Assembly: GCF_002095385.1 (NCBI RefSeq)
Contig: NZ_MIPP01000002.1
Location: 1-64,000, forward strand
From: Pantoea eucrina
GTDB lineage: Bacteria > Pseudomonadota > Gammaproteobacteria > Enterobacterales > Enterobacteriaceae
Length of the DNA: 64,000 nt
Direction: 5' to 3'
The notes under the pieces are model-generated. The model had not been told where the DNA came from and ran no database searches. It saw nothing but the letters and a program-made list of their open reading frames with translations. Both the position numbers and the translations under genes were made by a program. Positions 34,376-44,500 of the stretch are shown one piece after another (position 1 is the stretch's first letter; each line of letters opens with the position of its first letter).

Positions 34376-35547
34376 TGTCAGAAACGCATGCCGATCTTAT
34401 TCTGGTGGGGGCCGGGCTGGCAAACGGGCTGATCGCCCTGCGGCTGATGCAGCTGCAGCCGGCCCCTGACATTCTGCTGCTGGAGAGTGCCGCTCAGCCG
34501 GCAGGCAATCATACCTGGTCGTTTCACCGCGACGATGTCAGTGACGCACAGTTTACCTGGCTGGAGCCGCTGCTATCCGCGCGCTGGCCAGGCTATCAGG
34601 TCCGCTTTCCGGCGCTGCGGCGTAATCTGCGCGGGGAGTATTGTTCCGTCGCCTCACAGGACTTCGCCCGCCATCTGCGCGAAACGCTGGGAGACAGGTT
34701 GCGCACTGCAGCGCCCGTGCGCAGCGTAACACCGCAAAGCGTAACCCTGGAAAACGGCGATGTGCTGCACGCCCGCGCCGTGATTGATGGACGCGGCCTG
34801 CAGCCCACGCCACATCTGCGGCTTGGTTATCAGTCGTTTGTCGGTCAGGAGTGGCATCTGGCGCGTCCGCACGGCCTGCAGCAGCCGGTACTGATGGATG
34901 CCACGGTCGATCAGCACAGCGGCTATCGCTTTGTCTATACCCTGCCGCTCAGCGCTGAACGGCTGCTGATTGAAGATACCCACTATATCAATCACGCCAC
35001 GCTCGATAGCGAACAGGCACGACAAAACATCATGCACTATGCAGAGCAGCAGGGCTGGCAGCTAAGCCGCCTGTTGCGTGAAGAACAGGGTTCCCTGCCG
35101 ATCACGCTTGATGGTGATATTGAACGCTTCTGGCAGCAGCAGCAGGGTCAGCCCTGCAGCGGGCTGCGCGCCGGACTGTTTCATGCGACCACGGGCTATT
35201 CGCTGCCCTCTGCCGTTGCGCTGGCGGATGAGATCGCGGCTGCCCTGCCCTGTAATGCAGAAATGCTCAGCCAGCGTATTGAACAGTTTGCCCGCCGCCA
35301 GTGGCGCGAGCAGCATTTTTTCCGCCTGCTCAATCGTATGCTGTTCCTTGCCGGACGGCCGGAAAAACGCTGGCAGGTTATGCAACGTTTTTACCGGCTT
35401 GATGCCGGTCTTATCAGTCGCTTTTACGCCGGAGAGCTCTTTCTCAGGGATAAAGCACGCATATTATGCGGTAAACCACCGGTGCCGGTGGGAGAAGCGC
35501 TGCGCGCACTGTTGATGACTCCTTCGCTACCAGGGAAGAAAGAATGA
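34375..35547 (+). CDS. crtY: Lycopene beta-cyclase
   Basis: Flavin-linked cyclase of 390 residues converting lycopene to beta-carotene. N-terminal nucleotide motif [24 protein letters not shown] motif near residue 42, and [20 protein letters not shown] near 260. GGAGG lies 8 bases before ATG 34375, which overlaps the crtX stop; its own stop overlaps the crtI ATG (ATGA). Confidence 0.94.
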   Translation: MSETHADLILVGAGLANGLIALRLMQLQPAPDILLLESAAQPAGNHTWSFHRDDVSDAQFTWLEPLLSARWPGYQVRFPALRRNLRGEYCSVASQDFARHLRETLGDRLRTAAPVRSVTPQSVTLENGDVLHARAVIDGRGLQPTPHLRLGYQSFVGQEWHLARPHGLQQPVLMDATVDQHSGYRFVYTLPLSAERLLIEDTHYINHATLDSEQARQNIMHYAEQQGWQLSRLLREEQGSLPITLDGDIERFWQQQQGQPCSGLRAGLFHATTGYSLPSAVALADEIAAALPCNAEMLSQRIEQFARRQWREQHFFRLLNRMLFLAGRPEKRWQVMQRFYRLDAGLISRFYAGELFLRDKARILCGKPPVPVGEALRALLMTPSLPGKKE

Positions 35548-37024
35548 AACGTACTTATGTGATTGGCGCGGGCTTTGGCGGCCTGGCTCTGGCTATTCGT
35601 CTGCAGGCGGCTGGTATTCCGACCACGCTACTGGAGCAGCGTGATAAACCCGGCGGGCGCGCTACGTATGGCAGGATGAGGGCTTTACCTTTGATGCCGG
35701 TCCGACGGTGATCACCGATCCCAGCGCCATTGAAGCGCTTTTCACGCTGGCCGGAAAAAAACTCAGCGACTACGTTGAGCTGATGCCGGTCACGCCCTTT
35801 TATCGTCTCTGCTGGGAAGATGGCAAGGTGCTTGATTATGACAATAATCAGACCCTGCTGGAGCAGCAGATCGCCGCGTTTAATCCGCAGGATGTTGAAG
35901 GCTATCGCCGGTTTCTTGCCTATTCACAGGCGGTATTTAAAGAGGGGTATCTCAAACTCGGCACGGTGCCATTCCTGAATTTTCGCGATATGCTGCGCGC
36001 CGGCCCGCAGCTGGGCCGCCTGCAGGCGTGGCGCAGCGTATACGATATGGTGGCAAAATTTATTCAGGACGATCATCTGCGCCAGGCCTTTTCGTTCCAC
36101 TCTTTACTGGTGGGCGGTAATCCGTTTGCAACATCCTCTATCTACACTTTGATTCATGCGCTGGAACGCGAATGGGGCGTCTGGTTTCCGCGAGGCGGTA
36201 CCGGCGCGCTGGTCGATGGCATGGCGCGGCTGTTTCGCGACCTCGGCGGCGAGCTGCTGCTTAATGCCGAAGTGAGCCAGCTGGAAACGCAGGGTAATCG
36301 CATCAGCGGCGTGCAGCTAAAAGATGGACGTCGCTTTGACGCCAGTGCCGTAGCCTCCAATGCTGATGTCGTACATACCTATGACCGGCTGCTGCAGCAC
36401 CATGCGGTCGCTCGTAAGCGCGCCGCCACGCTGAAGCGGAAGCGAATGAGTAATTCGCTGTTTGTACTCTATTTTGGCCTGAACCAGCCGCACGCTCAGC
36501 TGGCGCACCATACGGTCTGCTTCGGCCCGCGTTACCGCGAGCTGATTAATGAAATATTTAACAGCAGCCAGCTGGCGGACGATTTCTCGCTCTACCTGCA
36601 TGCACCCTGCACCACCGATCCGTCGCTGGCACCGGCAGGCTGCGGCAGTTTTTATGTGCTGGCGCCGGTTCCGCACCTTGGCACTGCCGCAATCGACTGG
36701 CAGCAGGAAGGGCCGCGCTTCCGCGACCGTATTTTTGCTTATCTTGAGGAGCACTACATGCCAGGCCTGCGCGATCAGATAGTGACACAGCGTATGTTTA
36801 CGCCGGAAGATTTCCGCGACACGCTGCACGCACATCAGGGCTCAGCGTTTTCGCTGGAGCCGATCCTTACCCAAAGCGCCTGGTTCCGGCCGCATAACCG
36901 CGACGCCGACATCAGCAATCTCTACCTGGTTGGTGCGGGCACGCATCCCGGCGCTGGCGTTCCGGGTGTCATCGGCTCAGCTAAAGCTACCGCGCAGCTG
37001 ATGGTAGAGGATCTTGCCGGATGA
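35544..37024 (+). CDS. crtI: Phytoene desaturase, frameshifted as read
   Basis: FAD-dependent four-step desaturase from phytoene to lycopene. From ATG 35544 the first 39 residues carry the FAD motif ([20 protein letters not shown], then KPGGRA). The frame then fails, and from about 35663 the next frame reads [19 protein letters not shown] and continues to the C-terminal motif [20 protein letters not shown]. One extra base near 35662 (GCGCC-TAC for GCGC-TAC) restores a normal 493-residue CrtI. Overlaps crtY and crtB by ATGA junctions. Confidence 0.9.
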
Positions 37025-37950
37025 ATCAGCCTCCCCTGATTGAGCAGGTCACGCAGACCATGGCGGCGGGCTCGAAAAGCTTCGCTACCGCAGCAAAGCT
37101 TTTTGATCCGGCTACGCGCCGCAGCACGCTGATGCTCTATGCCTGGTGTCGTCACTGTGATGATGTGATTGACGGCCAGACGCTGGGTGAAGGTGGCACG
37201 CAACATCAGGTGGCAGACGCACAAACGCGCATGCAGCATCTGCAGATTGAGACCCGCCGCGCATACAGCGGCGCGCATATGGATGAACTCGCCTTTCGTG
37301 CGTTTCAGGAAGTGGCGCTGACGCATGAACTTCCGCCCCAGCTGGCGTTTGATCATCTGGAGGGGTTCGCTATGGACGCGCGCGAAGAGCGCTACATCAC
37401 CTTTGATGACACACTGCGTTACTGCTATCACGTAGCGGGCGTCGTGGGTCTGATGATGGCGCGCGTAATGGGCGTACGCGATGAGAACGTACTCGATCAC
37501 GCCTGCGATCTCGGCCTGGCGTTTCAGCTGACAAATATTGCACGTGATATTGTTGAAGATGCGCAAAACGGGCGCTGCTATCTGCCGCAAAGCTGGCTGA
37601 CGGAAGCCGGGTTACGTGCCAGTCAGCTGGCCGATCCCCACTATCGTGCGGCGATAGCGCCGCTGGCTGCACGCCTGGTAGCAGCGGCAGAGCCTTACTA
37701 CTATTCGGCCCGCAGCGGGCTGCCCGATCTGCCGCTGCGCTCGGCGTGGGCTATCGCGACGGCCCACGGGGTGTATCGCGAAATCGGGGTAAAAGTGCAG
37801 GATGCGGGTATGCGGGCCTGGGATGCCCGGCAGCGCACCAGCAAAGGGGAGAAGCTGGCGCTGCTGCTCAAAGGCGCGGGGATTGCGCTTACTTCTCGCG
37901 TGGCGCGTCCGCAGCCGCGTCCTGCTGGTCTGTGGCAGCGGCCGCGTTAG
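37021..37950 (+). CDS. crtB: Phytoene synthase
   Basis: Condenses two geranylgeranyl diphosphates to phytoene. 309 residues; aspartate-rich motifs CRHCDDVIDG near residue 46 and LTNIARDIVEDA near 175. Last gene of the crtEXYIB operon. Its final 62 bases overlap the 3' end of crtZ on the other strand. Confidence 0.95.
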   Translation: MNQPPLIEQVTQTMAAGSKSFATAAKLFDPATRRSTLMLYAWCRHCDDVIDGQTLGEGGTQHQVADAQTRMQHLQIETRRAYSGAHMDELAFRAFQEVALTHELPPQLAFDHLEGFAMDAREERYITFDDTLRYCYHVAGVVGLMMARVMGVRDENVLDHACDLGLAFQLTNIARDIVEDAQNGRCYLPQSWLTEAGLRASQLADPHYRAAIAPLAARLVAAAEPYYYSARSGLPDLPLRSAWAIATAHGVYREIGVKVQDAGMRAWDARQRTSKGEKLALLLKGAGIALTSRVARPQPRPAGLWQRPR

Positions 37951-38422
37951 GTTTGCGACCGTGACGTTCACGCAGCGTAGCCTGCAGCTTATGCAGCGGC
38001 GGTGCGTAGAGAAAACCAAACGAGACGCAACCTTCACGCCCGCGCACCGCATGATGCATCCGATGCGCCATATATAAACGCTTCAGATAGCCTTTGCGCG
38101 GAATGTAGCGAAACGGCCAGCGCTGATGCACCAGCCCATCATGCACCATAAAATAGAGCGCGCCGTAGGTGGTCATACCGGCGCCGATCCACTGCAGTGG
38201 CCACATGCCCTGCACGCCATAGTAAATCAGCCCGACTGAGAGCACGGCAAACACAACGGCGTAAAGGTCGTTGAGTTCAAACCTGCTGGTATGCGGTTCA
38301 TGATGAGAGAGATGCCAGCCCCATCCCCAGCCGTGCATAATATATTTGTGCGAGAGCGCCGCCACTGCTTCCATCAGTGCAACGGTTGCCAGCAAAATAA
38401 GCGTGTTCCATAACCAGAGCAT
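37889..38422 (-). CDS. crtZ: Beta-carotene hydroxylase
   Basis: Membrane di-iron hydroxylase of 177 residues converting beta-carotene to zeaxanthin. Histidine motifs HKYIMHG, HLSHHEPH, HDGLVH and HRMHHAVRG are all present, between four hydrophobic segments. Convergent with crtB and overlapping its tail, as in other Pantoea crt clusters. Confidence 0.95.
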   Translation of the reverse strand: MLWLWNTLILLATVALMEAVAALSHKYIMHGWGWGWHLSHHEPHTSRFELNDLYAVVFAVLSVGLIYYGVQGMWPLQWIGAGMTTYGALYFMVHDGLVHQRWPFRYIPRKGYLKRLYMAHRMHHAVRGREGCVSFGFLYAPPLHKLQATLRERHGRKPNAAAATDQQDAAADAPREK

Positions 38423-38535
38423 GGTGCGTCCATTTTAAAAGGTCAAAGAGTAAAGGTGGACTGCGATACGGGATGCCGCAAGTCAGCATAGGTGAAATAA
38501 GCGCGAGGGTCACGCTTATCTCCGCCACAGCCGGG

Positions 38536-39936
38536 TCAGCTGGCATCGCGCGACAGCGGTTCTTTCAGCGGGGTTTTCGCCAGCGTGCGCGCCAGCAGTG
38601 ATGAATAGAGCGGCTTGCCGCCAAAAAACTGTGCCGCCAGCGTAGCGCCCAGACAGGTAATGATCATCGGCAGGATCAGCTGATAATTGCTGGTCATCTC
38701 CAGCACCAGCACAATCCCCGTCAGCGGCGCGCGGACCGACGCGGCAAACAGCGCACCCATACCGGCAACCGCAAAGGTGCCCGCTTCCAGATGCCACGCC
38801 GGAAACCAGGCTATAGCGATCTGGCCAAAACAGGTGCCCAGCAGCGTACCCAGCGTCAGCATGGGCGCAAAAATGCCGCCCGGTGCGCCGGAGGCAAAGC
38901 AGCAGAGCGTCACCAGCGTGCGCAGCATAAAAAGACCAAACAGCATCAGCGCGCTATATTCGCCGCCAGAGAATGCCGGGATCAGCGTTATCCCGCCACC
39001 GGCCGCCTGCGGCAGCAGCATACTCAGTACACCGCAAAGTCCGGCCAGCACGCTGCCCCACAGCACCCACGCCGTGGTGCGCCCGCGATGCAGACGCTGA
39101 AAGCGATCCTGCATGGTGAAGATCAGCCGGTTAAACGCGACGCCGACAGCGCCAAACACCACCCCCAGCAGCAGATAGAGCCATAACGTATCAGTGGGCG
39201 CATCTCTGAGCTGGCCGATATTGATAATAGGGCTATTGCCCTCGCAGAGCCGGTAGACGATGCTGGCCATAATGACGCCAACAAATACCGCTTTGATTGA
39301 AACCAGATTGTAGCGAAACTGCGGGCGCATCTCTTCAATAATAAATAAAATCCCCGCCAGCGGTGCGTTGAAGGCCGCTGCAAGACCGGCTGCCGCACCG
39401 GTTGCGAGCAGCGTGTGGCGTGATTCAGCGCTGCGCAGGCGAAACAGATCGCTGCACATGCCGCCGATATTCCCGCCCAGCTGCACCGTCGGTCCTTCCC
39501 GACCCAGCACCATCCCGGAACCGAGTGCGCCCATGCCGCCAAAAAATTTTACCGGTAATACGCGCCACCAGCGTACCGGGCGCAGCTCTTCCAGCGCACC
39601 TTCAATTTCCGGAATGCCCGAGCCACCCGCCTCAGGCGCAAAGCGGCGCACCAGAAAATAGCCCACGCCGCCCATGATGGCAGAGGCGGCAAAGGCAGAG
39701 ATCGCTCCGGTCACGAAACCGCTATGCTGTGCAGTGAGCGTATCGATACGCAGCTGCAGCATCAGGTTGACCGCCCGGTTAAATGCCACACCCACCAGGC
39801 CGGTCAGGGTGCCGACCAGCGCCGCCAGCAGCAAAAGCCTTACCGGCGTGGTGTCCCGGCGCAGCAGCGTTTGCAGCCGCATAAACCGGCCAGGGCGACG
39901 CATAGTCTCTTCAGCGTCAGAAGGTGTAACAGGCAT
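38536..39936 (-). CDS. clcA: ClC-family chloride/proton antiporter
   Basis: Inner-membrane H+/Cl- exchanger of 466 residues, homologous to ClcA (extreme acid resistance in E. coli). Selectivity motifs [26 protein letters not shown] with the gating glutamate, and [14 protein letters not shown] are intact. ATG 39936 follows GGAGAAACTG. It stands alone between crtZ and the glutaminase gene. Confidence 0.92.
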   Translation of the reverse strand: MPVTPSDAEETMRRPGRFMRLQTLLRRDTTPVRLLLLAALVGTLTGLVGVAFNRAVNLMLQLRIDTLTAQHSGFVTGAISAFAASAIMGGVGYFLVRRFAPEAGGSGIPEIEGALEELRPVRWWRVLPVKFFGGMGALGSGMVLGREGPTVQLGGNIGGMCSDLFRLRSAESRHTLLATGAAAGLAAAFNAPLAGILFIIEEMRPQFRYNLVSIKAVFVGVIMASIVYRLCEGNSPIINIGQLRDAPTDTLWLYLLLGVVFGAVGVAFNRLIFTMQDRFQRLHRGRTTAWVLWGSVLAGLCGVLSMLLPQAAGGGITLIPAFSGGEYSALMLFGLFMLRTLVTLCCFASGAPGGIFAPMLTLGTLLGTCFGQIAIAWFPAWHLEAGTFAVAGMGALFAASVRAPLTGIVLVLEMTSNYQLILPMIITCLGATLAAQFFGGKPLYSSLLARTLAKTPLKEPLSRDAS

Positions 39937-40202
39937 CAGTTTCTCCTCATCAGAAATCCATGTGCAGCGTCCCGGCGCCCTGCACCGTTCCAGCATAGTC
40001 AAAAGCGGGCAGCCCGTAACCTGGTCATTCGCAACAGAATTTTACGTTGCGGTTAATTCATATACAGTCCGCAACCGCGCTGTCACCGCGCGCGACAGAA
40101 TGTGTCACAGAATTGCGGCTGGCGGATTGACGCGGCGCCTGCAAATCACCATCATCCTGGCCATCGCCCTTGTGGCCAGATTCATTACTATCGGAGCGGG
40201 AT

Positions 40203-41126
40203 GTGTCAGAACTCAGTAACGCATTGCTTGAAGAGATTATCAGCGAGGTCCGGCCGCTGACGCAGCAGGGAAAGGTGGCGGATTATATTCCGGCGCTGGC
40301 GGACGTGGAGCCTGACCAGCTGGGGATCGCAATCTGTACCCCGTCAGGTGAGTGCTATCAGGCGGGTGATGCCGCTACGCGCTTTTCAGTGCAATCCATC
40401 TCTAAGGTGCTGTCGCTGACGGTGGCCCTGACGCTGTATGAAGACGCTGAAATCTGGCAGCGCGTGGGTAAAGAGCCATCCGGACAGGCGTTTAATTCGC
40501 TGGTCCAGCTGGAGCTGGAACAGGGCAAACCGCGTAACCCCTTTATTAACGCCGGCGCGCTGGTGATGTGCGATTTGCTGGAGAGCCGCCTGACGGCTCC
40601 GCGCCAGCGCATGCTGGAATTTGTCCGTGGCCTGGCGCAGCAGGAGGATATTCTGTATGACCGCGGCGTCGCGCGCTCTGAGTATGAGCACTCTGCCCGG
40701 AACGCTGCCATTGCCTGGCTGATGAAATCGTTTGGCAATTTTAATAACGATGTCAGCAAGGTGATGGAGACCTATTTTCACTACTGTTCGCTGGCCATGA
40801 GCTGCAACGAACTGGCGCGTACATTTCTCTATCTGGCCAACCAGGGACGCACACAGGATAATCGCCGGGCGGTGATCTCGCCGCGTCAGGCGCGTCAGGT
40901 GAATGCGCTGATGATGACCAGCGGCATGTATGATGGCGCCGGCGAATTTGCCTGGCGGGTGGGCATGCCGGCCAAATCCGGCGTGGGCGGCGGCATTATT
41001 GCGGTGATCCCGGGGGAGATGAGCATTGCCGTCTGGTCTCCGGCGCTGGATCGCTCAGGCAATTCACTGGCCGGCACCGCGCTGCTGGAGAAGCTGAGCG
41101 ACCGCCTGGGCCGCTCGGTATTCTGA
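40203..41126 (+). CDS. glsA: Glutaminase
   Basis: Serine-type glutaminase of 307 residues converting glutamine to glutamate and ammonia, which can also serve acid resistance. GTG 40203 is chosen (GGAG eight bases upstream; [12 protein letters not shown] aligns with the E. coli GlsB N terminus); a TTG at 40170 is the only longer option. Catalytic Ser-Lys in [12 protein letters not shown] near residue 65; other blocks [13 protein letters not shown] and [20 protein letters not shown]. Position beside clcA hints at a shared acid-stress role (inference). Confidence 0.92.
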   Translation: MSELSNALLEEIISEVRPLTQQGKVADYIPALADVEPDQLGIAICTPSGECYQAGDAATRFSVQSISKVLSLTVALTLYEDAEIWQRVGKEPSGQAFNSLVQLELEQGKPRNPFINAGALVMCDLLESRLTAPRQRMLEFVRGLAQQEDILYDRGVARSEYEHSARNAAIAWLMKSFGNFNNDVSKVMETYFHYCSLAMSCNELARTFLYLANQGRTQDNRRAVISPRQARQVNALMMTSGMYDGAGEFAWRVGMPAKSGVGGGIIAVIPGEMSIAVWSPALDRSGNSLAGTALLEKLSDRLGRSVF

Positions 41127-41129
41127 CCC

Positions 41130-42071
41130 TTAGCTCACCTGATTACGCGGTTTATCCTGCGCAAACGCCTCCAGGTTGGCTTCAATACCGCGCAGCAGAT
41201 TCGCCACGCCCTGCCGGGTTGCCCAGGCGATATGCGGCGTCAGCAGCAGCCGGGGCACGCCGGGTTGCAGCAGCGGATGCGTAGCGTGTGGCGGCTCACT
41301 GCTCAGCACGTCCAGCGCCGCGCCGCCGAGGGTTCCCTGACGCAGCGCGGCCGCCAGATCCTCCTCTTCAATCAGTCCGCCGCGAGCGGTGTTGATCAGT
41401 AACGCGCCCGGTTTCATCGCGGCCAGCGTCTGCCGGTTGATCATCTGCTGCGTCTGCGGCGTCAGCGGGCAGTGCAGCGTCAGTACGTCGCTGCGCGCCA
41501 GCACCTCATCAAAGGCGGTATAGCCGGCGCGGACGGCTGCCGCCCCCGGCCGTTCAGCATAGAGCACCGTCATACCCAGCGCCTGCGCCATCTCACCCGC
41601 TGCGCTGCCAATATCGCCTTTGCCGACCACGCCCAGTACCGCACCCTGAATATCCTGCAGCGGCTCGCGATGGATACAAAAGTGCGGCGAGGCGGGCCAC
41701 GCGTCGCGGCTGCTGATGGCGTAATCCATCAGATGTCGCCGCAGCGCGAACAGCGCAGCGATTACCCCCTCCGCCACGCTGCGGGTGGAGTAGCCGGGTA
41801 CATTGCTGACCACAATACCCTGCGCCCGGCAGGCGTCAAGGTCGATACAGTCATAGCCGGTAGCCGTGACACAGATATAGCGCAGTTCAGGCAGCTGCCG
41901 CAGCGTGTCGGCGCGCAGCGGGACTTTATTGGTCATGGCTATCGTCGCCCCCTGCAGGGCAGACACAATCTCCGCGGGTGCGGTCTGTCCGCGCCAGACC
42001 CATGCACTGCACCATTCTGGCTGCGCCGGCCGTTCGGGCAGCGTATCACCATCCAGCATCACTATTTTCAT
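41130..42071 (-). CDS. D-2-hydroxyacid dehydrogenase (glycerate/hydroxypyruvate reductase type)
   Basis: NAD-dependent dehydrogenase of 313 residues. Nucleotide motif GVVGKGDIGSAAGEMA near residue 148, catalytic Arg in LLINTARGGLIEEEDL near 230, Glu in LSSEPP, and His in LLTPHIAWATRQG near 285. Closest in pattern to HprA-like D-glycerate dehydrogenases. Convergent with the glutaminase gene (3-base gap). Confidence 0.88.
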   Translation of the reverse strand: MKIVMLDGDTLPERPAQPEWCSAWVWRGQTAPAEIVSALQGATIAMTNKVPLRADTLRQLPELRYICVTATGYDCIDLDACRAQGIVVSNVPGYSTRSVAEGVIAALFALRRHLMDYAISSRDAWPASPHFCIHREPLQDIQGAVLGVVGKGDIGSAAGEMAQALGMTVLYAERPGAAAVRAGYTAFDEVLARSDVLTLHCPLTPQTQQMINRQTLAAMKPGALLINTARGGLIEEEDLAAALRQGTLGGAALDVLSSEPPHATHPLLQPGVPRLLLTPHIAWATRQGVANLLRGIEANLEAFAQDKPRNQVS

Positions 42072-42257
42072 CTTCGCTCCGCTTTATTGTTTCTGCACTG
42101 TTCTCATCAGGTTGCATTAAGGTTAACAAAAACGGCGTCCGGGGTGAGCTTTTTCAAAAAATGCGAATTATTTCCCTCTCCGGCGGCGTTTGTTTAACGC
42201 GGCAGCGGCAATCGCGTTACAATTCCGCCTCTTCTCTGACGTGACCTGCTATCTGCT

Positions 42258-42656
42258 ATGACGGTTTTACCTGCACTTCGCCAGCGCCTAACTGCCTGCC
42301 TCGCCATTCTGGCGGTGCTGCTGCTGTTTGTTGCGCCGGTGGTGTCGAAAAGCCTGATTGAGCAGCAGCGCGTTTCGCAGCCTGCCCCGGCCATGATGGA
42401 GATGGATCATCATCAGATGATGGAGCACGCCATGCCGGGCATGATGCATCATGACGCGGACGACGGCGAACTTGCCTGCGGCTACTGCGATCTGCTGGTG
42501 CATGTGCCGCTGATGATTTGGGTGTTTATTCCCTTTATCTGGCTGATGCTGCTTCACTCCCGTGCGCCACCGCTGCCGCGGCGCGCGGCACCCGTAGTGC
42601 GCAGGCAGGTGGCCATACCCCGTCCGCGCGGACCGCCTTCCCCGCTTCTTAACTGA
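42258..42656 (+). CDS. DUF2946 family membrane protein, His/Met-rich
   Basis: Protein of 132 residues. N-terminal helix (residues 9-30), then a metal-ligand-rich stretch (PAMMEMDHHQMMEHAMPGMM), the DUF2946 core ACGYCDLLVHV, and a second helix (residues 78-95). DUF2946 proteins often sit beside TonB receptors or PepSY proteins and are linked to copper or heme handling by context. A PepSY protein follows 74 bases downstream. Confidence 0.75.
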   Translation: MTVLPALRQRLTACLAILAVLLLFVAPVVSKSLIEQQRVSQPAPAMMEMDHHQMMEHAMPGMMHHDADDGELACGYCDLLVHVPLMIWVFIPFIWLMLLHSRAPPLPRRAAPVVRRQVAIPRPRGPPSPLLN

Positions 42657-42730
42657 ATCCGCTTTAACGTGGCGCGGACGCAGCGTGCTGCCCGTCGCCC
42701 CGGTTGTTTACTTTCAGAAGGAAGACGCTT

Positions 42731-44461
42731 TTGTCTGCTGTTAATTCTGCAGCACCGCGCGGCGCGGTGCTCAATCTGCTTCGCCGCCTGCATTTTTATA
42801 TCGGCCTGTTCGTTGCGCCGTTTATCTTTATTGCTGCGCTGAGCGGCACGCTCTATGTGCTCACGCCTCAGCTCGAACAGCTGGTCTATCACGATGCGCT
42901 GACGGTAACGCCCGCTGGTGAACCGCAGCCGCTGTCGGCTCAGATCGGCGCGGCACGTGCCAGGGCTGGCGCAGATGCGCATATTTACGCGGTGCGACCG
43001 GCACCGGGTGCAGAGGAGACCACCCGCGTGCAGTTCAGCGATCCGGCGCTGGGCGCCTCGACCTCGCGCGCGCTGTTTATCGATCCCTATACCCTGCAGA
43101 TAAAGGGAGATATGCCGGTCTATGGAACCAGCGGCATACTGCCGCTGCGCACCACGCTCGATTTGCTGCACAGCAGCCTGCTGCTGGGCGATGCCGGACG
43201 CAACTACAGCGAGCTGGCGGCAAGCTGGCTCTGGGTAGCCGCGCTGGGTGGCGTGGTGTTGTGGCTGGCGACCCGGCCGAAGCGCCGGCTTAAACCGGCA
43301 CGCAGCGGGTTGGCTTTCAGCCGCCACTGGCACGCCACCCTGGGACTGGTGCTGCTGCTCGGTCTGCTGTTCTTCTCTGTGACCGGCCTCACCTGGTCAC
43401 AGTGGGCAGGCGCGAACATCGATAAAATGCGCAGTGAGCTGAACTGGCTGACGCCACAGGTCAGAACGGTACTCGATCCGGATGCACCGGCCGCCCCCGC
43501 CGATCCGCACGCCGATCATCACAGTATGTCAGTGACCGATATGGCGGCGATGCGCAAACCCGGCATGCCCATGATGAAACCGGCGCCTGCCAATATGCCC
43601 GATGCTGACTGGGACCAGGCGCTGAATGCCGCGCGCGCGAACGGGATTGATGCAGCGAAAGTGGAGCTGCGCCAGCCGAAAAACAGCGGCAGCGCCTGGA
43701 CCGTTACGGAAATCGATCGCCGCTGGCCCACGCAGGTGGATGCGGTGTCGGTGGATCCGCACAGTTTCGCGATTGTGGATCGCGCTGAATTTGCCCGCTT
43801 CCCGCTGGTGGCAAAACTGACCCGCTGGGGCGTGGATGCTCATATGGGTGTGCTGTTTGGTCTGCCCAATCAGCTGCTGCTGGCTCTCTTTGGTCTCGGC
43901 CTCTGCACCATGATTGTGCTGGGCTACCGCATGTGGTGGCTGCGCCGCCCCGCTTCGGCTGCTACCAGCCCGCTTGAGACGCTAACGGCAAGCTGGCTGG
44001 CGCTGCCGCTCACGGCGCGCCTGCTCTCCCTGCTGCTGGCCGTAGCGCTGGGGTATGCGCTGCCGGTCATGGGTGTCAGCCTGCTGCTGTTTTTAGCCAT
44101 CGATTATCTGCGCTGGCGCAGACAGCAGCGTACGCCAATGACTGAAGCGGAGATCCTCGCTGCACAGCAGTCGCCGCTGGGCATTATTCGCGCCCGCTTT
44201 ACGGTCAAACGTAAAGAGATGCGCTATTTTCTGCGCGGCCTGTTCATTCTGGCGCTGATTGTCGGTACGGTGATGAGTAATGCGATTATCGGTGGCGTGA
44301 TCGATCAGTATGGTATTCCGTTCAGCCACTGGTCGCTGACCATGTATCTGACGCAGGGCTTTATGATTACGCTCTATACGCTGGTATTTACCGGACTGAT
44401 GTCGATTCCGCTCTGGTACTTCTTTCTCGGCGAGCAGGACGATTCAGCAAACAAAGGGTAA
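42731..44461 (+). CDS. PepSY-associated membrane protein with extra C-terminal helices
   Basis: Inner-membrane protein of 576 residues. The start is taken as TTG 42731 because AGAAGGA lies 8 bases upstream; an in-frame TTG at 42704 lacks a site. RRLHFYIGLFVAPFIFIAALSG is the family first helix. HWHATLGLVLLLGLLFFSVTG follows, then a His/Met-rich periplasmic insert (residues 255-290, HADHHSMSV, MPMMKPAPANM), a PepSY-like segment and GVDAHMGVLFGLPNQLLLALFGLG. Residues 460-576 add a basic loop and three hydrophobic stretches not usual in 400-460-residue relatives. Role: probably ferric or copper reduction or transport across the membrane (inference). Confidence 0.78.
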   Translation: MSAVNSAAPRGAVLNLLRRLHFYIGLFVAPFIFIAALSGTLYVLTPQLEQLVYHDALTVTPAGEPQPLSAQIGAARARAGADAHIYAVRPAPGAEETTRVQFSDPALGASTSRALFIDPYTLQIKGDMPVYGTSGILPLRTTLDLLHSSLLLGDAGRNYSELAASWLWVAALGGVVLWLATRPKRRLKPARSGLAFSRHWHATLGLVLLLGLLFFSVTGLTWSQWAGANIDKMRSELNWLTPQVRTVLDPDAPAAPADPHADHHSMSVTDMAAMRKPGMPMMKPAPANMPDADWDQALNAARANGIDAAKVELRQPKNSGSAWTVTEIDRRWPTQVDAVSVDPHSFAIVDRAEFARFPLVAKLTRWGVDAHMGVLFGLPNQLLLALFGLGLCTMIVLGYRMWWLRRPASAATSPLETLTASWLALPLTARLLSLLLAVALGYALPVMGVSLLLFLAIDYLRWRRQQRTPMTEAEILAAQQSPLGIIRARFTVKRKEMRYFLRGLFILALIVGTVMSNAIIGGVIDQYGIPFSHWSLTMYLTQGFMITLYTLVFTGLMSIPLWYFFLGEQDDSANKG

Positions 44462-44463
44462 AA

Positions 44464-44490
44464 AAAAGAGGTGGCTGAGCCACCTCTTTT
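44464..44490. terminator. Bidirectional rho-independent terminator
   Basis: 12-base arms AAAAGAGGTGGC and GCCACCTCTTTT with loop TGA, between convergent PepSY and alcohol dehydrogenase genes. The A/T ends of the stem provide a T-run on either strand. Confidence 0.9.
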
Positions 44491-44500
44491 CATCTCTGCA

